From Scortum barcoo (lineage: Eukaryota; Chordata; Actinopteri; Centrarchiformes; Terapontidae), in NCBI GenBank assembly GCA_023238725.1, contig CM041548.1, forward strand, positions 10,030,752 through 10,094,751: a stretch of DNA of 64,000 nt, given 5' to 3'. Each line of letters opens with the position of its first letter. The first letter of the stretch is position 1. The position numbers were made by a program, and so were the translations under genes. The notes under the pieces are model-generated. The model had not been told where the DNA came from, ran no database searches, and saw only the letters and a list, made by a program, of their open reading frames with translations. Positions 46,401-57,914 of this stretch are shown here, piece after piece.

Positions 46401-49400
46401 AAGAGGAATAGGGCTATCTCTGAGTAAGCTAAACAATGGCAATGATATCTCACATTCAAAATAAACATCAGACCACAGAGGCACGAAAAGAAGAACAGAA
46501 ATGAAAGCTGAGAAGGGAACAGTCATTCCTGTAACACAATTTTTCTATTCAGCTCTGGATAAGACCACCATGTTAACTACAATTCTGCATTTTTGAGCCA
46601 GGAGAACTATCATTAACCCAGCACAATATGCTAAATAAAAACCAAATACTACACATCTACCAGCTAGTTGGACAGATTTTTTTAATTGGTCAAATATAGA
46701 GAATCAATGGGTACATTAATGGGATGCAATTAAAATAACCAACAAGAAACTAAAACCCCTCGAACTAAAGTTTGTAAAATGCCCAATTTTTCAAAATTAC
46801 CCAACTGAAGCGCCGCTGAAGCGCCGCTATAAAAACATGCCAGTACAAAACAACACTGATGCGGCACTTTCCAATCCTGATGTCACGATCAACAAAGAAA
46901 CTGTGGCTCACACCTTTTCCTCTGCTATTGAGTCAGATGGGGATAGCAGTCACCTGGTTTTCTGACTTGCTTATAGTGCGTGACTCATCCTAAGACTGAA
47001 ATTATGTCAGTTGGGGAATTAAAATATTCATTTTCATGCCTTGATCTAGCCAGAAGATGATACGGACGCTGCCAATAATATCAGGGGCAGCAAATGGCCA
47101 TATAATGATAATAATCTTCGAGAGATTGTAGTTTGTTTTAAACCTTCACCTGCATTTTCAGCCTCTATTAATACTTCTAAAAGACTCAGTGCTACAGAGG
47201 GACAGAGGCACAGGCAGAAAAGTGCATTTACATACCAAGATTTCAGTGAGATCCCTGCGACAGGCCACAAGCTTTCCCTGTGGGGTCAGAGACTCTGAAT
47301 ACACACAGTCGCTGGGCTGTAACACTCTCCGCTCTGCAGATGAAAAAATATACAGAAAAGGGGAGGAAGGGAGAGATTATTAAGACTGAGTGTAGAACAA
47401 TGATTCCCAACCAGGGGAGTAGCTTATCTAATAAAAACAAACAAAGATATATTTGATGGAAAAAAACAAAACAAAAATAAATGTAAATAAATAAAAACAG
47501 AACACTATTATGAATGAGAAAGTATGGAAACTAGGTAATTAAGAAACAGGGAAGTTGAAACAATTAGCAAAGTAATGGCTGAAATAGTTAACATCAGTGG
47601 TGGACAAAGAACACAACCTCATTATTTGAGTCAAAGTGCAGATATGTCTGGATAAATATTACTCCACTACAAGTGAAAGTTGCTCAGTCAAATGTTTACT
47701 TAAAGTACTGGAGTACTTTCTTTTAATATAAAATACTTTAGTATTCAAAAGTACGGTTTCCTTTTAATATCAGTGTATTGCTGTATTGTTTTGACAGTGC
47801 ATTGAAACTAGCCTGTATATGAAGCCTGTAGGTGGCCACATTTGCTCTTGTTCAGAGTTGCTGTGTTTATCTGCCATGCCATTACCACTGCCAGGTTCAT
47901 CATTTGCACTTACAAAATTTTGCTTACATAATACCCAGGTGAGAGCAAGTACTGTGACTGTTTTTTTCTCCAATCACATTTTAAGTGAAAAAAAGGGAGA
48001 AAAAAAAAAACAGCTGGCCTCAAAGCTGCTTAAAAGTAACAAGTAATGTCAATGGAAATGTAGTGGAGTATAAAGTACAATATTTGTCTTTGCAATGTAA
48101 AGTCAAAAGTTACATGTCATCAAAAAAAGTACACACACTATACACAAAGTATAGAATTATCTGTAATAGCTGTAATAGCTAAAATAGAAAAATCCCGAGA
48201 TATAAATGCAAACTAGACCAAATCAACTTAGAAACACTGACGCTTCATCTGACAGGACTTCTTTTTATGTGTTCGCGCATGTACCTCCAGTGTGCGACAC
48301 CACAGCGAGCGTCATGTCCTCTTCTGCTCTGTCCATCTTCAGACCCACAATCCTTAGCAGCTCATGGGCCTCCAGTGAGGGGTGTGTGTGGACACTCAGG
48401 TAGGAGTCGGCGCTCACGTAAACGCAACAAATAACTGAGAGACAAATGGAAAATGCTCACAGTAAGTGGCTGAAACAAAACCACTAAAATCCTGTAAAAT
48501 CACAATGGAGCAGATGCAGAAAGAACTCGAGTATTTACAGAGAGAGACTTGAGTTAATTTTTGTCAAGTACTCTCGCAGACAAACAAAGCTGAACATCCT
48601 GTACTTAAGCAATTTGCATGTGCACACTGAAACTCAGAGACTGTCATTATGCATAATTGTGCACAGTCCTGGGCAGTGTGTTGTGTTTTGTGATGTGTAC
48701 ATGTGTGCGCATGTGTTCGTGTCTGCTACTCACCCTCTCTGGTCTCAGTTGGTGGACTTCGGACCGGCAGACAGTTTTCCTTCAAACTCAGCTGCTGATA
48801 CATTTGTTTACTCTGACAGAGAGAGCAGAAGACACATGGAGATGTGTAATACAGTATTTATCCTTCACTGAATATCATGATGCACTGTGTATCACTCTGT
48901 ATCAGCGTCTATACACCTCAGATTTAATTATCACCATTGAATCTCTATGTGCTTAAGTGCCTTATTTTATTGTGTCTTGATGTAATTCTTTTACCTTTTC
49001 TGTAATTGTCTAAATTCATGGTATACTAGTTTAACAACTGTGGTTGTGGTACCCCACATCAGCTGACATGATCAGGAACTCATGATCTAAGCTAGAGTTG
49101 CAGGTTTGAGGTCATATCAGTAAAACACAGGTTAGAGTGTCAGGCTACATGAATCTAGCAAATAGTCCATCTCATCCACCATCCCCCCTCTGTCTGACTT
49201 ACCTTTTGGTTTGGAGGGCAGTCATCCACAGTGCTACAAGAAAGAAACAAGCACAACAGTGAGGAGGATGCAGGTAGGTAAGTAAAATAAGCTTGCACGC
49301 ACACTCACACACACCCATTTCACACACAGGACAAGATTTCAAAATTTTCAAGAATTTATTGTCATTACACAACAATTTACATCAGCAATCATTGGTAATG

Positions 49401-52058
49401 AAATTCTTAAATCGCATGAGGCTCCCTTGAACAGAGTTCAAGACAAACACTTACTGTCTGCGGCGCAGAAGTTTCTGGAATTCCTTCAGGTCTTTCTCCA
49501 GTGTGGGAAACTCGTACAGATCTTCTAAAACACACCTGTACAGGGTCTGACAGAGAGACATGAAAAGCAGTGAAGTCACACACACAATCTCATGTCAACA
49601 CTGATGATCAGAAATGGTGGTAACTGACCGCAAAAAAACCGCTAACCCTCATTGTGCCACAGCTCCATATCGAACAGCTACGAACACAACAGAGTTTAAC
49701 TTCTGCACCATCAATAAATAATACTAAAGAGGCAGAAATCAGGTATGACATTCAGCTGAGGTCATGAGGATGATTTGAGTTGACAAAACATATTTCAGAA
49801 CATATTTCAACGAAATTTGAGGGTAAACACCTTGAGACACACCATCTCATTTTCAAGAGGGTCATCAACAAATAACAAAATATTAACATTATGGCCTGAA
49901 GCTCATTTACATCAGGTATGAATTATGCTGCGTGGGTAGATCACATTACAGAAACATTGGACAATTTCTGTACCTTGTACTTAAATGGGTGACTAGGCGC
50001 GCTCTGTAGTGTCTGTGTGTGCATGGCAGAGAATTAATAAGGAGCATGAAAGCTCAAGAGGCAGTGACAGTGACAACTTGCAAGGATACACACATACACA
50101 CACACACCTGCTTATCGCTGTCATTGACCCACCATAGCCTCCCATCCCAATTCCCCTCTCATTCCTCTGTTACTAGGCAACTATCACCTGGGTTACGCAC
50201 TCCATATGAGATTATACCCATGCCAACCCTCGCACTTTGGTTTCCATAGCAACCCAGCACAGAGCAACGGAACCGTCAAGTTACGGAGACGGACAAGTGA
50301 TTGGTGAGAGAGTGTGTGTGCGCTTGCTGTGGGTGAATGTGTGTGTCGATGAGTACACGTGTGATCGGGTTGCTTGTCTGCATGTATGTTTGTTTGTGTG
50401 CGTGTGTGCGTTTGTCTTTCAGGGTCACGGTTGTCGCAGGGATTCAAATCCAAATCAGCCGACTATGTGAAAATATAGCAGCAAGCCGCATTTGATGTCA
50501 CACGTGATAACAATGTGACACTGACAATGTTTGTGTGTGTGTGTGTTTTCAAAGACCATGATGTCCTGTGTAGATATTGCATTTTGTACATACAATAAGT
50601 GGTAGAATACTAGTTTTTAATTTTAAGTGTTACTTTAGATACAGCAGATTTGAGTATTTCTTCTGGTTATCTTGTATTATAGTCTTATATTGTGATTATA
50701 CCTCGTATGATATACCATGAAAGTGCCTGAAAGAAGAATGTGATAAAAACATCAACAAGGTACACCTGCTGAAACACAGTTCCGCTTAACAGGAGATGCA
50801 AACAAATGGATCAGGGAACACACACACACACACCTCTCTGTGCAGAACTTCGGGAAGGACAACCCCATTTTAGTAGAAGACAGAGAGACAAATGAAGATG
50901 AATGTGACTTCTTATGTTCTTCAGTAACACGAGTGAAAGGACACCAGAGGATCGGACTCATTTAGTTGCCGAAAGACGACAGGGAGAGGGAAGATAAAAA
51001 AACGGGAGCCGTACCTTCATAAAGCTCCTGACATGCTCCTCTTCCTTGAGGAAGTCCTTATAGAGCTTGCTCCAGTGGGAGACCATCTGCAGTACCTTAC
51101 GCTTCCTAAAGAGGGCGTCTTTGCCCTCCTCCTGGCCCCTGCAGCGGGCGCTGCTATAGGTAAGAATGGTCAAGGGGACAACAGAGGAGAGTGTGGAGGC
51201 AGAAAGGATGTGTACGCATGTGATTATGTGCGTGTTTGCCAGCAAGGATATTGCCCCAGCAGAGCCTGACAGAGGTCACTGGTGGACATGAACACAAGGT
51301 AGGTCAGCAGGAAGTCATCCAACAGCATTTCTGAAACACAGGAAACACATTAGTCACTTCCAAGGCCTTCACTGGAAAAATGGTCAGAGAAGTCTCTAAA
51401 GTAACTGTGGAATTAAAATGTGGAAAATCACCTTGTCCCTCTCTTTACCTCTGATTGCCTTACTTCATAATGTACTACATTATGTAATAAAGTAATGACT
51501 GGTATCCTCTTTGTGTCCGTCACATTATAAAAGATAACAAACAGATTTTAACCCCTTAACTTCTGGAGAGATACTTCTCATTTCTCCCTTTCAAAGCAGT
51601 GATAATAAGTAATTTTATACTAACAATGGATCAAATGTCTATGTGTAATGATTCAGCTCATTACTTTCTTTATCCAACAACTTTGCTGTTTTGGTTCACT
51701 CTCACCACCCTTTTTTGTCTGTAACAGGCAGCTATTTTCAGTGTACACTACCTAACAGACTAAGCAGACAGACACATAGCAGAGCACTCAGGAGCTGGTG
51801 GAGACCAAAACAAAGATAAATGGAGTGTGAAAATTGGACGTTCGTTGGTGACACATGACTCCAAATGAATGCTAAAGTTGTTCTGTCTCTGTTTGAGGTT
51901 TGAAATGTATGCAACTTTTTTTGCAAACGCGGTCACCCTATCAACTTAAAAAGGTGATAGCATGTCTTTTATGGTTGCATCATCCATCCAAATAAAAACT
52001 TAGAACAACAAAAACTAAAGACATTCATCAGAGGAGAGCAAGTACAAGTGAGACCGCA

Positions 52059-52149
<91 letters not shown>

Positions 52150-55100
52150 CAGCAGGTGTTCAATGGGTAAGAACCGAATATAAACAGCCCCTGTGGCAGA
52201 TGGGTAATGACCCATTGTTGGTGGTGTGAGGGAGCTGTGGTGTGTGTGCGTGTGTGTGCGTGGTGTCAAGTTCTTTCCTTGGGAACGTGTGTGACCCAAA
52301 TATGGCTCCGTCGGGCAGAGAGCAAAGAAATCAATTATAGAAGACCGAGCAGAGGCTCTGGCATTAATATTTGATCAACTGTCTTCCCTTTAGAAATAAA
52401 AACAACTTTTCTCAAGAAATATTTTTAGACAGGTCTGACTGAGCTTATCACTTTTTCAAAACCTTTTTTGATTTTTCTTTTAGCCCTTTTCTCTTTGGTC
52501 TGTGAATGTAGAGCTCCTTCTTGACCAGCTATCACTCCCTTTCTGCCGCCTCTTGCTCAAACTATCCTCGTAGCCCCCCCCCCCGATCCGGATCTATCAT
52601 ATGGGCAATCTGGGCATGTGCCCAGGGACCCCTGAGCACACAAGGGCCCTCAGCCATGAGGGACAAAAAAAGGAAATTATCCAATCAAATGAATGAAATA
52701 GCAGTGATTGGCAAACAAACAGCAATGCACTGTGTTGACTGTCTAATGGTCAGGGTGGATGGGCCTAGAGAACAGGTGGTTTACATGGCACAGATCCTGT
52801 ATCAGTTTTTCTTAAAGTAAAGTCAAAGTTAAAAACAGTGGGATTAATTTGTACCTGACCCCCTGTCAGTTAGGCTGTGAGAAATATACAGGAAAAAGCG
52901 ATCGAAAAAAAAGAGTGAAAATGACGGCATCAGCCAAAAGCTCAGCAGGGCTGCCAAAAGATAGAAAGAAAAAAGGAAGGAAAAGGAAGAGAAAGAAGCA
53001 GCCACAATAAAAAAAACGTACCGCCGATAAGAAAAACAATTAAGCTAAGCGAAGAAGAGATGGAGGATGTTGCGCTGGCTAGTGATAGCCCACTGACTCA
53101 GATAGCTATTCAGGATGACCCCAGTTTGGAAGTATCAAGCTCCAGCAGGTCTCAGCCAGGTGAACAAAATGAGGAAAATGACAACACAGAGGGAGAAGGA
53201 AAAGGATGAATAGTACTTCTAAAGGTAAGCATCATTTGATAATGCTGTCTCTGTACTGAGCAGTACTGAGCAGTATGAACTACTGTGATTGTGTATTGCT
53301 GCATATTTTGTGGATAAGTTTATTTGATATGATGTTTGCATAACGTGTAGTGCATCACTGTGGTAGGATGCTGTTATATTTGTTAGGGTTAGTTTGTTAA
53401 GTTCATGGTGTGTTGGCTTTTGCAGTTCCGTGTGAAGCTTTCTAGTGTACTTAGTGAGCCTTATTTAATAACCTCCATTCACATGTGCTGTGTGATTAGT
53501 CTATTCCAGGTCAGGTGGGCTGTAAAAACCGCTAACTAGTAGTCTAGAGTCATACACTGCCCTTGCATGATTTCTCTTGGCTTGTAGAAAAGGTAAATGT
53601 TGGCATTATTGGTCTGTTAAACTGTATAGGACACACCTGCTCAGCTGAACTGGTTATTCAGCCATTGACCAATAATGCATTAACGTTATTATGGTCTGGT
53701 GGATTCAAAATAATTAAGGTGGGATTTAATGGCTGGGGTGGGTGTAGATGTGTGTGTGCAGGAGTGTGCTTTGCGTGTCTGCATGTTTTGAAGGCGAAGG
53801 GCAATGGGGGGCTATGAGCTTCAGTGCCCAGGGGCCCCTGGGGGTACTAATCCAGCCTTCCCACCCCACCCCATCCCTACACCCCCGTTTTTCATTTTCT
53901 CCTTCTTGGCTGTTTCTTCATTCTACTCCTCTCCTCCTACGCTCGCCCTCTCTCAGCTATCTGTGATGATAAATATCCATTTTCATCCTCAACATATGCC
54001 CTCTGCGTTTGCCCGCTGACAAGCACAAAGTCAAACACATACACTCTCATCGACGCAGCAATACACACCCAAAGGCACACACACAGACACACACACACAC
54101 AGCACCCTGATGAATAACTCATTCAGTTCTGACCTTGGGGACTTTATCTCTTGTGAGAGAGAAAGGAAAAAGAGAGAAACTGTGTGTGTGCTGAACTAAT
54201 CGCAGTAATGTGCTGCTGTTTTCTGTTGTGTGTGTGTTTTTACGTGTACATGTGTGGAGGGGTAGTTGGAGTAATCGCTCTCCCTCTCTGTGGAAGCGTG
54301 TTCGAGCCTGTTCAACATGCTGCTGCACAGCTAAGCCTGCTAAAACGGCACGCTGATGCTCAACACCACCCCAGAGGGCCTACACACACACACGCACACA
54401 CACCTACACTACACACATATACACACGCTCGCTCACCCTCATGCTTATTCAGCGCACATAGGCCAATAGATGCACGCACACAGATAGAGACAGCGACAGC
54501 CAAACATGCACATACTCTCTTGATCTGTATCCCCCTCTGCGTCCACAAAAAAAAAAAAAAAAAAAACATAAACTCAAGCCTTTGAAATGAAAAGTGTCTC
54601 TTTCTGAGTGAATAAATATGAGGCGGTCTTCCTCCACAAAAACCATCACAGTTTCTCTCTCTCTCTCCCTTACATTCATCTCTCCCTCTTTCTTGGTTTG
54701 CTTCCTGGAATTCAGTGAGATGACTCCCTGTGGACTGCTGGGAACTGGTGGTGCTGAGGGCTTGATGCATAAAGACGCCTTGTCTTGAAACGGCGCAAAC
54801 AAGCAAGAACAGGTTTTGTAAAATACAGGTTGGGCCTCAGATGCCCCTGTGTGATTAAAGTACTACTTCACTGGACCTTGGCTCTGTGGTGATCGTGAAT
54901 TTAACTTATTCAGGATGAGATCCAGTTGACAAAGACGTCAAGATCCAGTGACTGTAACAAGAAATTAATTATTTTTTTTATTCATAGTGAATTATAATGC
55001 TTTCATAATCCTTTAGATTTAAACACACATAATACTTTCTGATGTACTATATATAAACAATCGTAAAACATTATAGATGTGACTTATAATGAATTATAAG

Positions 55101-56270
55101 TTCAAATGTCTTATGGATGCTCTAGACTATATAGTTATAAACTAGAGGTTGACTGATGGGGCTGATATTACATTATGATGCTGTAATATGGAATAACAGT
55201 CTATGCAAAATGCCTGCCTTATCACGGTATGTGTTAAGTGAAATAAGGTACAAAGTGATGCATCTATAATACTGCTAATAATAATAATTCTAATAATATG
55301 CAATAATTAGCAATAATAATGCTAATAATGCTTCATATTAGCATTTCATTGTATGTGTTAAGTAAAGTATAATGCATTTAAAAGAATCTACGCTGCATCA
55401 TGAGTGAATAGCACAGTGCTCATTCTGAGCCAGCAGTATTGCTATTATAGCAGACAGTGAATCCTTACTACACTTGATTGTTGAGATGATTATCGATAGA
55501 TTTCATGTATTATAAACCCCCATCAGTCAACCTCTAGTTTGTCAAGAGCATCCACAAGACACAACTTATAATTCATTAAGTCACATCTATAAAGTTTTAT
55601 AAAAGTCAATATAGTGCGTCAGAAAGCATTATGTGTGTTTATAAGTTTTGCCATAAAGCATTATGAATGCATTTATTTACTGTCCTTATAACAAAATATA
55701 GACATGGTCTTCAAAGAAAATGTTATCACATCGTTCTTGATTGAATTTTCCCTTTTAACAGTGCAGGAATGATTATCTTACTTTAACATCACATAAAAGA
55801 TAACCTGATCCAACTCATGTAACAATTGCTTTCAAATAATCACAAAATGAACGGAATCAGATGCTTAGTCAATTGAGAGAAGACTATTTTGATTTGACAA
55901 AATAGATGTAACTTATAATACTTTCTAATATTCTCCATACTAAACGTATAAAATACTCAAGACAGTCCTATTTTCAGTTGTCTCCATGTGCCAACTACGC
56001 TGCTATAAAACAATTGAGGTAAAACAAGCATGGTAACTGCTGCACTGTCAAAGAACCCAGTGGCTATAAGGATTGTGAAATGAGAAATGACAGTAAAAGC
56101 TCACTGGAACTGTTTGCAGCAAAAAATGCCTACAGTGCCTCGAGGGAATTGTTTCACAAACTCATTAGAGCATTTAACCTTTTGAATGTTCCTCATGTTT
56201 GCAGGCAATGACATGGCTGAATACCTGCACACACGCACCTGGTTGTGGTGTGAGGGCTGACTGACTCAAC

Positions 56271-56301
<31 letters not shown>

Positions 56302-57079
56302 ACATATATATTCGCAGACAGTATAATCGAGGGGGAGTGCATACCTCCCAGGTCTGTAACCCATGATGGGGAAAATGAAAGAGAAAGACGGATCCAGGTT
56401 GGGCTGTGTTGTAACTTGTTGTGTGGCACTGAAAACCAAATTCCTCAGAATGAGAAGGTGGGGAGCTGCTTAGTGTTTAACATAACTTTGGTCAGACGGC
56501 AGAAACAAACACCTCAGCTGCTTTATTTATATATACATACGGCCCATTTTTCTACTAAATTTTTCTAACTACTTCTTTCTACATTTTTAATAGAAATGCA
56601 GCAACATTGTGTGTACAGATGCCCTCTCATACATTTGTCCCTGTATTCAGTCTTTATGAGCAGTGAGTTCATGTGCGTGTGTCGTCAAACTCACCGCTCT
56701 CCCTGCTCTCTGGCGCCCCTCTTTGGTCGTCCAGCCGCAGGTCACTTAGCAGATGCTCCAAGATCTTGAGCGGCGTCCCCGACACCACCACGTACCTATA
56801 AGACGAAGAGTTGCGACAATCTCCCTCACTAGAGCACGAGCAACAAGCATGGCCATTTCCACCACTCCAACCCCCCTCCCTCTTCTCCTCCTTGATCTCC
56901 TCCACATCGTCGTCATCGATGTAGCGAAAATAGGGAACATCAAATGCACAGATTTCGGAACTGCCGCCATCTTCATCACAACTGCTATCCTCCTCATCCT
57001 CCTCATCGTCTTCATCATCTTCATCATCTATGTCCTCCTCTGCCTCTGCAAGCGTAGCAAGCTCGGTGGTCATCTTCAT
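43290..57079 (-). CDS. rapgef5: Rap guanine nucleotide exchange factor 5 (16 coding exons, 608-aa form)
   Basis: An exchange factor that loads GTP on Rap-family small GTPases at membranes and in the nucleus. Joining the 16 exons listed here from ATG 57077-57079 gives exactly 609 codons including TGA 43290-43292 (a human short form is about 580 aa). An acidic N-terminus contains FDVPYFRYIDDDD, then YVVVSGTPLKILEHLL opens the REM (RasGEF N) domain at about 95-240. A Ras-association-like domain covers about 266-350. The CDC25-homology catalytic domain runs from GINTWDVAAALTHLDWSLF (about 366) to the C-terminus (HIIDNQQTLFELSHKLEPRA), with the conserved blocks FIKIAAHCK, NLNSAFAIIMGLN, KFKKLFSELE and PFMPLLLKDITFIHEGNK. 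The catalytic core looks intact. FDVPYF, the REM sequence and synteny identify RAPGEF5 rather than RAPGEF3 or RAPGEF4. A longer form adds at least one upstream exon. Confidence 0.95.
43763..43817 (-). CDS. rapgef5: rapgef5 exon 15 (CDC25 domain)
   Basis: Acceptor gaaccaacag, donor gtgagt. It encodes HMIADTVRMIRHCQSDQP. Confidence 0.95.
44355..44615 (+). repeat. tRNA-derived SINE
   Basis: 'tgcggctcagtaggcagagctgg' resembles a tRNA A box and 'gggttggcagttggatcc' a B box. 'tgtccttgggcaagacactgaa' and 'aagcacttcagaaaa..gtactatgtaaatgcatttat' are the body and tail of a common teleost SINE. It lies in a rapgef5 intron. Confidence 0.7.
44782..44846 (-). CDS. rapgef5: rapgef5 exon 14 (CDC25 domain)
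   Basis: Acceptor cctactcttag, donor gtgagt. It encodes DITFIHEGNKTFHDNLVNFE and KL, which includes the catalytic helical-hairpin neighbourhood (HEGN). Confidence 0.96.
44941..45028 (-). CDS. rapgef5: rapgef5 exon 13 (CDC25 domain)
   Basis: Acceptor cctttttttcag, donor gtatcc. It encodes DPSLNHKAYREAFKRMKPPK and IPFMPLLLK. Confidence 0.96.
45127..45177 (-). CDS. rapgef5: rapgef5 exon 12 (CDC25 domain)
   Basis: Acceptor cttcctttcag, donor gtgaga, 17 codons: KCPGKFKKLFSELELIT. Confidence 0.95.
45256..45346 (-). CDS. rapgef5: rapgef5 exon 11 (CDC25 domain)
   Basis: Acceptor gttttttag, donor gtaagt. It encodes CKAQRNLNSAFAIIMGLNTA and AVSRLNQTWE, the core block contacting the GTPase switch region in this fold. 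Confidence 0.96.
45465..45643 (-). CDS. rapgef5: rapgef5 exon 10 (CDC25 domain)
   Basis: Acceptor tccacatgcag, donor gtaaga. It encodes QELVYYTLSR, then LLQRCNEVQQWVMSEVL and KRVQLLKKFIKIAA, highly conserved in Rap exchange factors. Confidence 0.96.
46196..46318 (-). CDS. rapgef5: rapgef5 exon 9 (start of CDC25 domain)
   Basis: Acceptor gcacgtgcag, donor gtatat, 41 codons. It encodes RLLGINTWDVAAALTHLDWS and LFKSIHE, the first helix of the RasGEF catalytic domain. Confidence 0.95.
47236..47333 (-). CDS. rapgef5: rapgef5 exon 8 (RA domain end)
   Basis: Acceptor ttcatctgcag, donor gtatgt. It encodes RRVLQPSDCVYSESLTPQGK and LVACRRDLTEIL, matching the LQPNDLV.S.SLE..GR..VYRKDL segment of RAPGEF5. 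Confidence 0.93.
47593..48170. repeat. MITE-like teleost repeat, second copy
   Basis: It begins 'cagtggtggacaaagaacac' and contains 'acttaaagtactggagtac' and 'tagtggagtataaagtac' phrases. It is the same family as 290-915 and lies in a rapgef5 intron. Confidence 0.5.
48285..48434 (-). CDS. rapgef5: rapgef5 exon 7 (RA domain)
   Basis: Acceptor tctctcag, donor gtacat. It encodes ICCVYVSADSYLSVHTHPSL and EEDMTLAVVSHTG, the Ras-association-like fold. Confidence 0.93.
48734..48812 (-). CDS. rapgef5: rapgef5 exon 6
   Basis: Acceptor tctctgtcag, donor gtgagt. It encodes SKQMYQQLSLKENCLPVR and TETRE, corresponding to the FSLKENWLQ linker before the RA domain. Confidence 0.92.
49203..49233 (-). CDS. 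rapgef5: rapgef5 exon 5 (31-nt microexon)
   Basis: Acceptor ctttcttgtag, donor gtaagt. The split His codon plus TVDDCPPNQK matches the RRHTVDEYSP.. linker of RAPGEF5. Phases on both sides agree. Confidence 0.88.
49455..49546 (-). CDS. rapgef5: rapgef5 exon 4 (REM domain end)
   Basis: Acceptor tctctctgtcag, donor gtaagt. It encodes TLYRCVLEDLYEFPTLEKDL and KEFQKLLRRR, the end of the REM region. Confidence 0.94.
51015..51153 (-). CDS. rapgef5: rapgef5 exon 3 (REM domain)
   Basis: Donor gtacgg. It encodes SARCRGQEEGKDALFRKRKV, then LQMVSHWSKLYKDFLKEEEH and VRSFMK, the middle helices of the REM domain. Confidence 0.93.
51154..51251 (-). other. rapgef5: Predicted U12-type AT-AG intron of rapgef5
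   Basis: The intron starts ATATCCTTG (U12 5' site consensus ATATCCTTT) and ends TATAG. CCCTTGAC, matching the U12 branch consensus, has its branch A 16 bases before the junction. Using these ends restores QALLGHSARCRGQEE, which aligns to RAPGEF5 (ALLRHYSAKKYQGKEE in mammals). Total length is 98 bases. Confidence 0.8.
51252..51330 (-). CDS. rapgef5: rapgef5 exon 2 (REM domain)
   Basis: Acceptor cctgtgtttcag. It encodes MLLDDFLLTYLVFMSTSDLC and QALLG. No GT donor exists at the end; the exon ends at CA before atatccttg, a U12-type 5' splice site. Confidence 0.9.
52061..52147. repeat. Compound (TG)n(AG)n microsatellite
   Basis: About 38 bases of GT repeat pass directly into about 48 bases of GA repeat, in a rapgef5 intron. 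Confidence 0.95.
52570..53860 (+). mobile_element. Possible hAT-like DNA transposon remnant
   Basis: The segment begins with a C run and 'gcccagggacccctg' and ends near 'gcccaggggcccctgggg', similar terminal phrases. Between them lies a lysine-rich then acidic stretch (DVALASDSPLTQIAIQDDPS-type frame with stops) that recalls N-termini of fish hAT-derived ORFs. No transposase core was seen. It lies in a rapgef5 intron. Confidence 0.35.
54547..54566. repeat. A tract
   Basis: About 20 consecutive A in a rapgef5 intron, next to CA-rich sequence. Confidence 0.9.
54996..55671. mobile_element. Foldback element with about 160-bp inverted repeats
   Basis: 54996-55161 and 55519-55671 are reverse complements with scattered mismatches. 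Shared landmarks include 'aacacacataat.ctttctga', 'atagatgtgactta..aatgaattataag', 'tggatgctct' and 'ctagaggttgactgatggg'. The central part has no coding capacity. It lies in a rapgef5 intron. Confidence 0.8.
56269..56294. repeat. (CA)n microsatellite
   Basis: A perfect CA run in the rapgef5 intron next to the short-form exon. Confidence 0.95.
56695..57079 (-). CDS. rapgef5: rapgef5 exon 1 of the short form
   Basis: Donor gtgagt. From ATG 57079 the frame gives an Asp/Glu run, FDVPYFRYIDDDD, a Cys/Ser/Gly-rich insert and YVVVSGTPLKILEHLLSDLRL. The 3' boundary is firm. The 5' boundary is not: it could be a first exon or start at an internal acceptor (for example gtttag at about 57084) for the longer form. 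Confidence 0.85.
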
Positions 57080-57269
57080 ATCTAAACACTTCCAGGGGAA
57101 CGGCCTTCATCTGAGCTCTGCATACCCGAGAAGGGTGCTCTCCTTTGGGGTAAACTGTCTTGTCGTCTGTCGCTCTCAGCTAAGAGCTCCAGAGATTAAA
57201 ACCTCTCTCTGACAGCTCCTACAGTAGCATTCAGAGAGAACTGATTGCTACTGAACATGCTGAGCACTG

Positions 57270-57296
57270 TGTGTGTGTGTGTGTGTGTTTGTGAAT

Positions 57297-57370
<74 letters not shown>
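57270..57370. repeat. Inverted (GT)9 / (AC)36 microsatellite
   Basis: An 18-19-base GT run, a spacer of about 10 bases and a 72-base AC run. The two are complementary and could fold back. It lies about 190 bases upstream of the rapgef5 short-form ATG. Confidence 0.95.
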
Positions 57371-57372
<2 letters not shown>

Positions 57373-57687
57373 ACTTAACCTGCCTGTCACCGACACTCCC
57401 TGCATTGTGCCTTAGGTCTCGGCACACACACTGGCTTAAACACACACAAAACACACACTGCACAAAGGAACTGACTTTGAAGAAACGCACTTGTACACAC
57501 ACATGCACTCACACATACGCACAAATGAACATACGGATCCCAAATGCATACACTGACTTTAGAAGGAAGCAAAGTAGTCTTGGTGTCTTCTTTGTTTCCC
57601 TTTCAGCAGAAAACAAAAAAGCCATTCTTCTTCTTCCTCCTCTGTGCCAGAGGCCAAAGCATACATTATCTTAGAAACACACACACC

Positions 57688-57690
57688 ACC

Positions 57691-57723
<33 letters not shown>
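57688..57723. repeat. (CA)n microsatellite
   Basis: A perfect CA run of about 35 bases between the upstream rapgef5 exon and the short-form exon. Confidence 0.95.
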
Positions 57724-57726
<3 letters not shown>

Positions 57727-57914
57727 GCTGACAGCACTACTGATATTTTATATATTTTATATGTACACGCGAGTGTACATATCGTGTGAGTGTGCTTGGT
57801 AGCAACTTGAGATCCGAAAGTAAAAAACTGAAAAACAGAGGGAGGAGTGCTCTGATTATGTTTTTGTTGCCTGTTGGTTTGGAGGGCTCTCATTATGTAG
57901 GAGGAGGAACTGAC

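Noticed and set aside
51252..51254. GC-AG intron for rapgef5 exon 2
   Set aside because: A GC donor three bases earlier is possible in phase, but it lacks a donor-like context and drops a His that the U12 choice aligns to the family; the U12 site matches 8 of 9 consensus bases.
57273..57674. Open frames of poly Thr-His or Cys-Val around 57.3 kb
   Set aside because: They are translations of CA/GT microsatellites.
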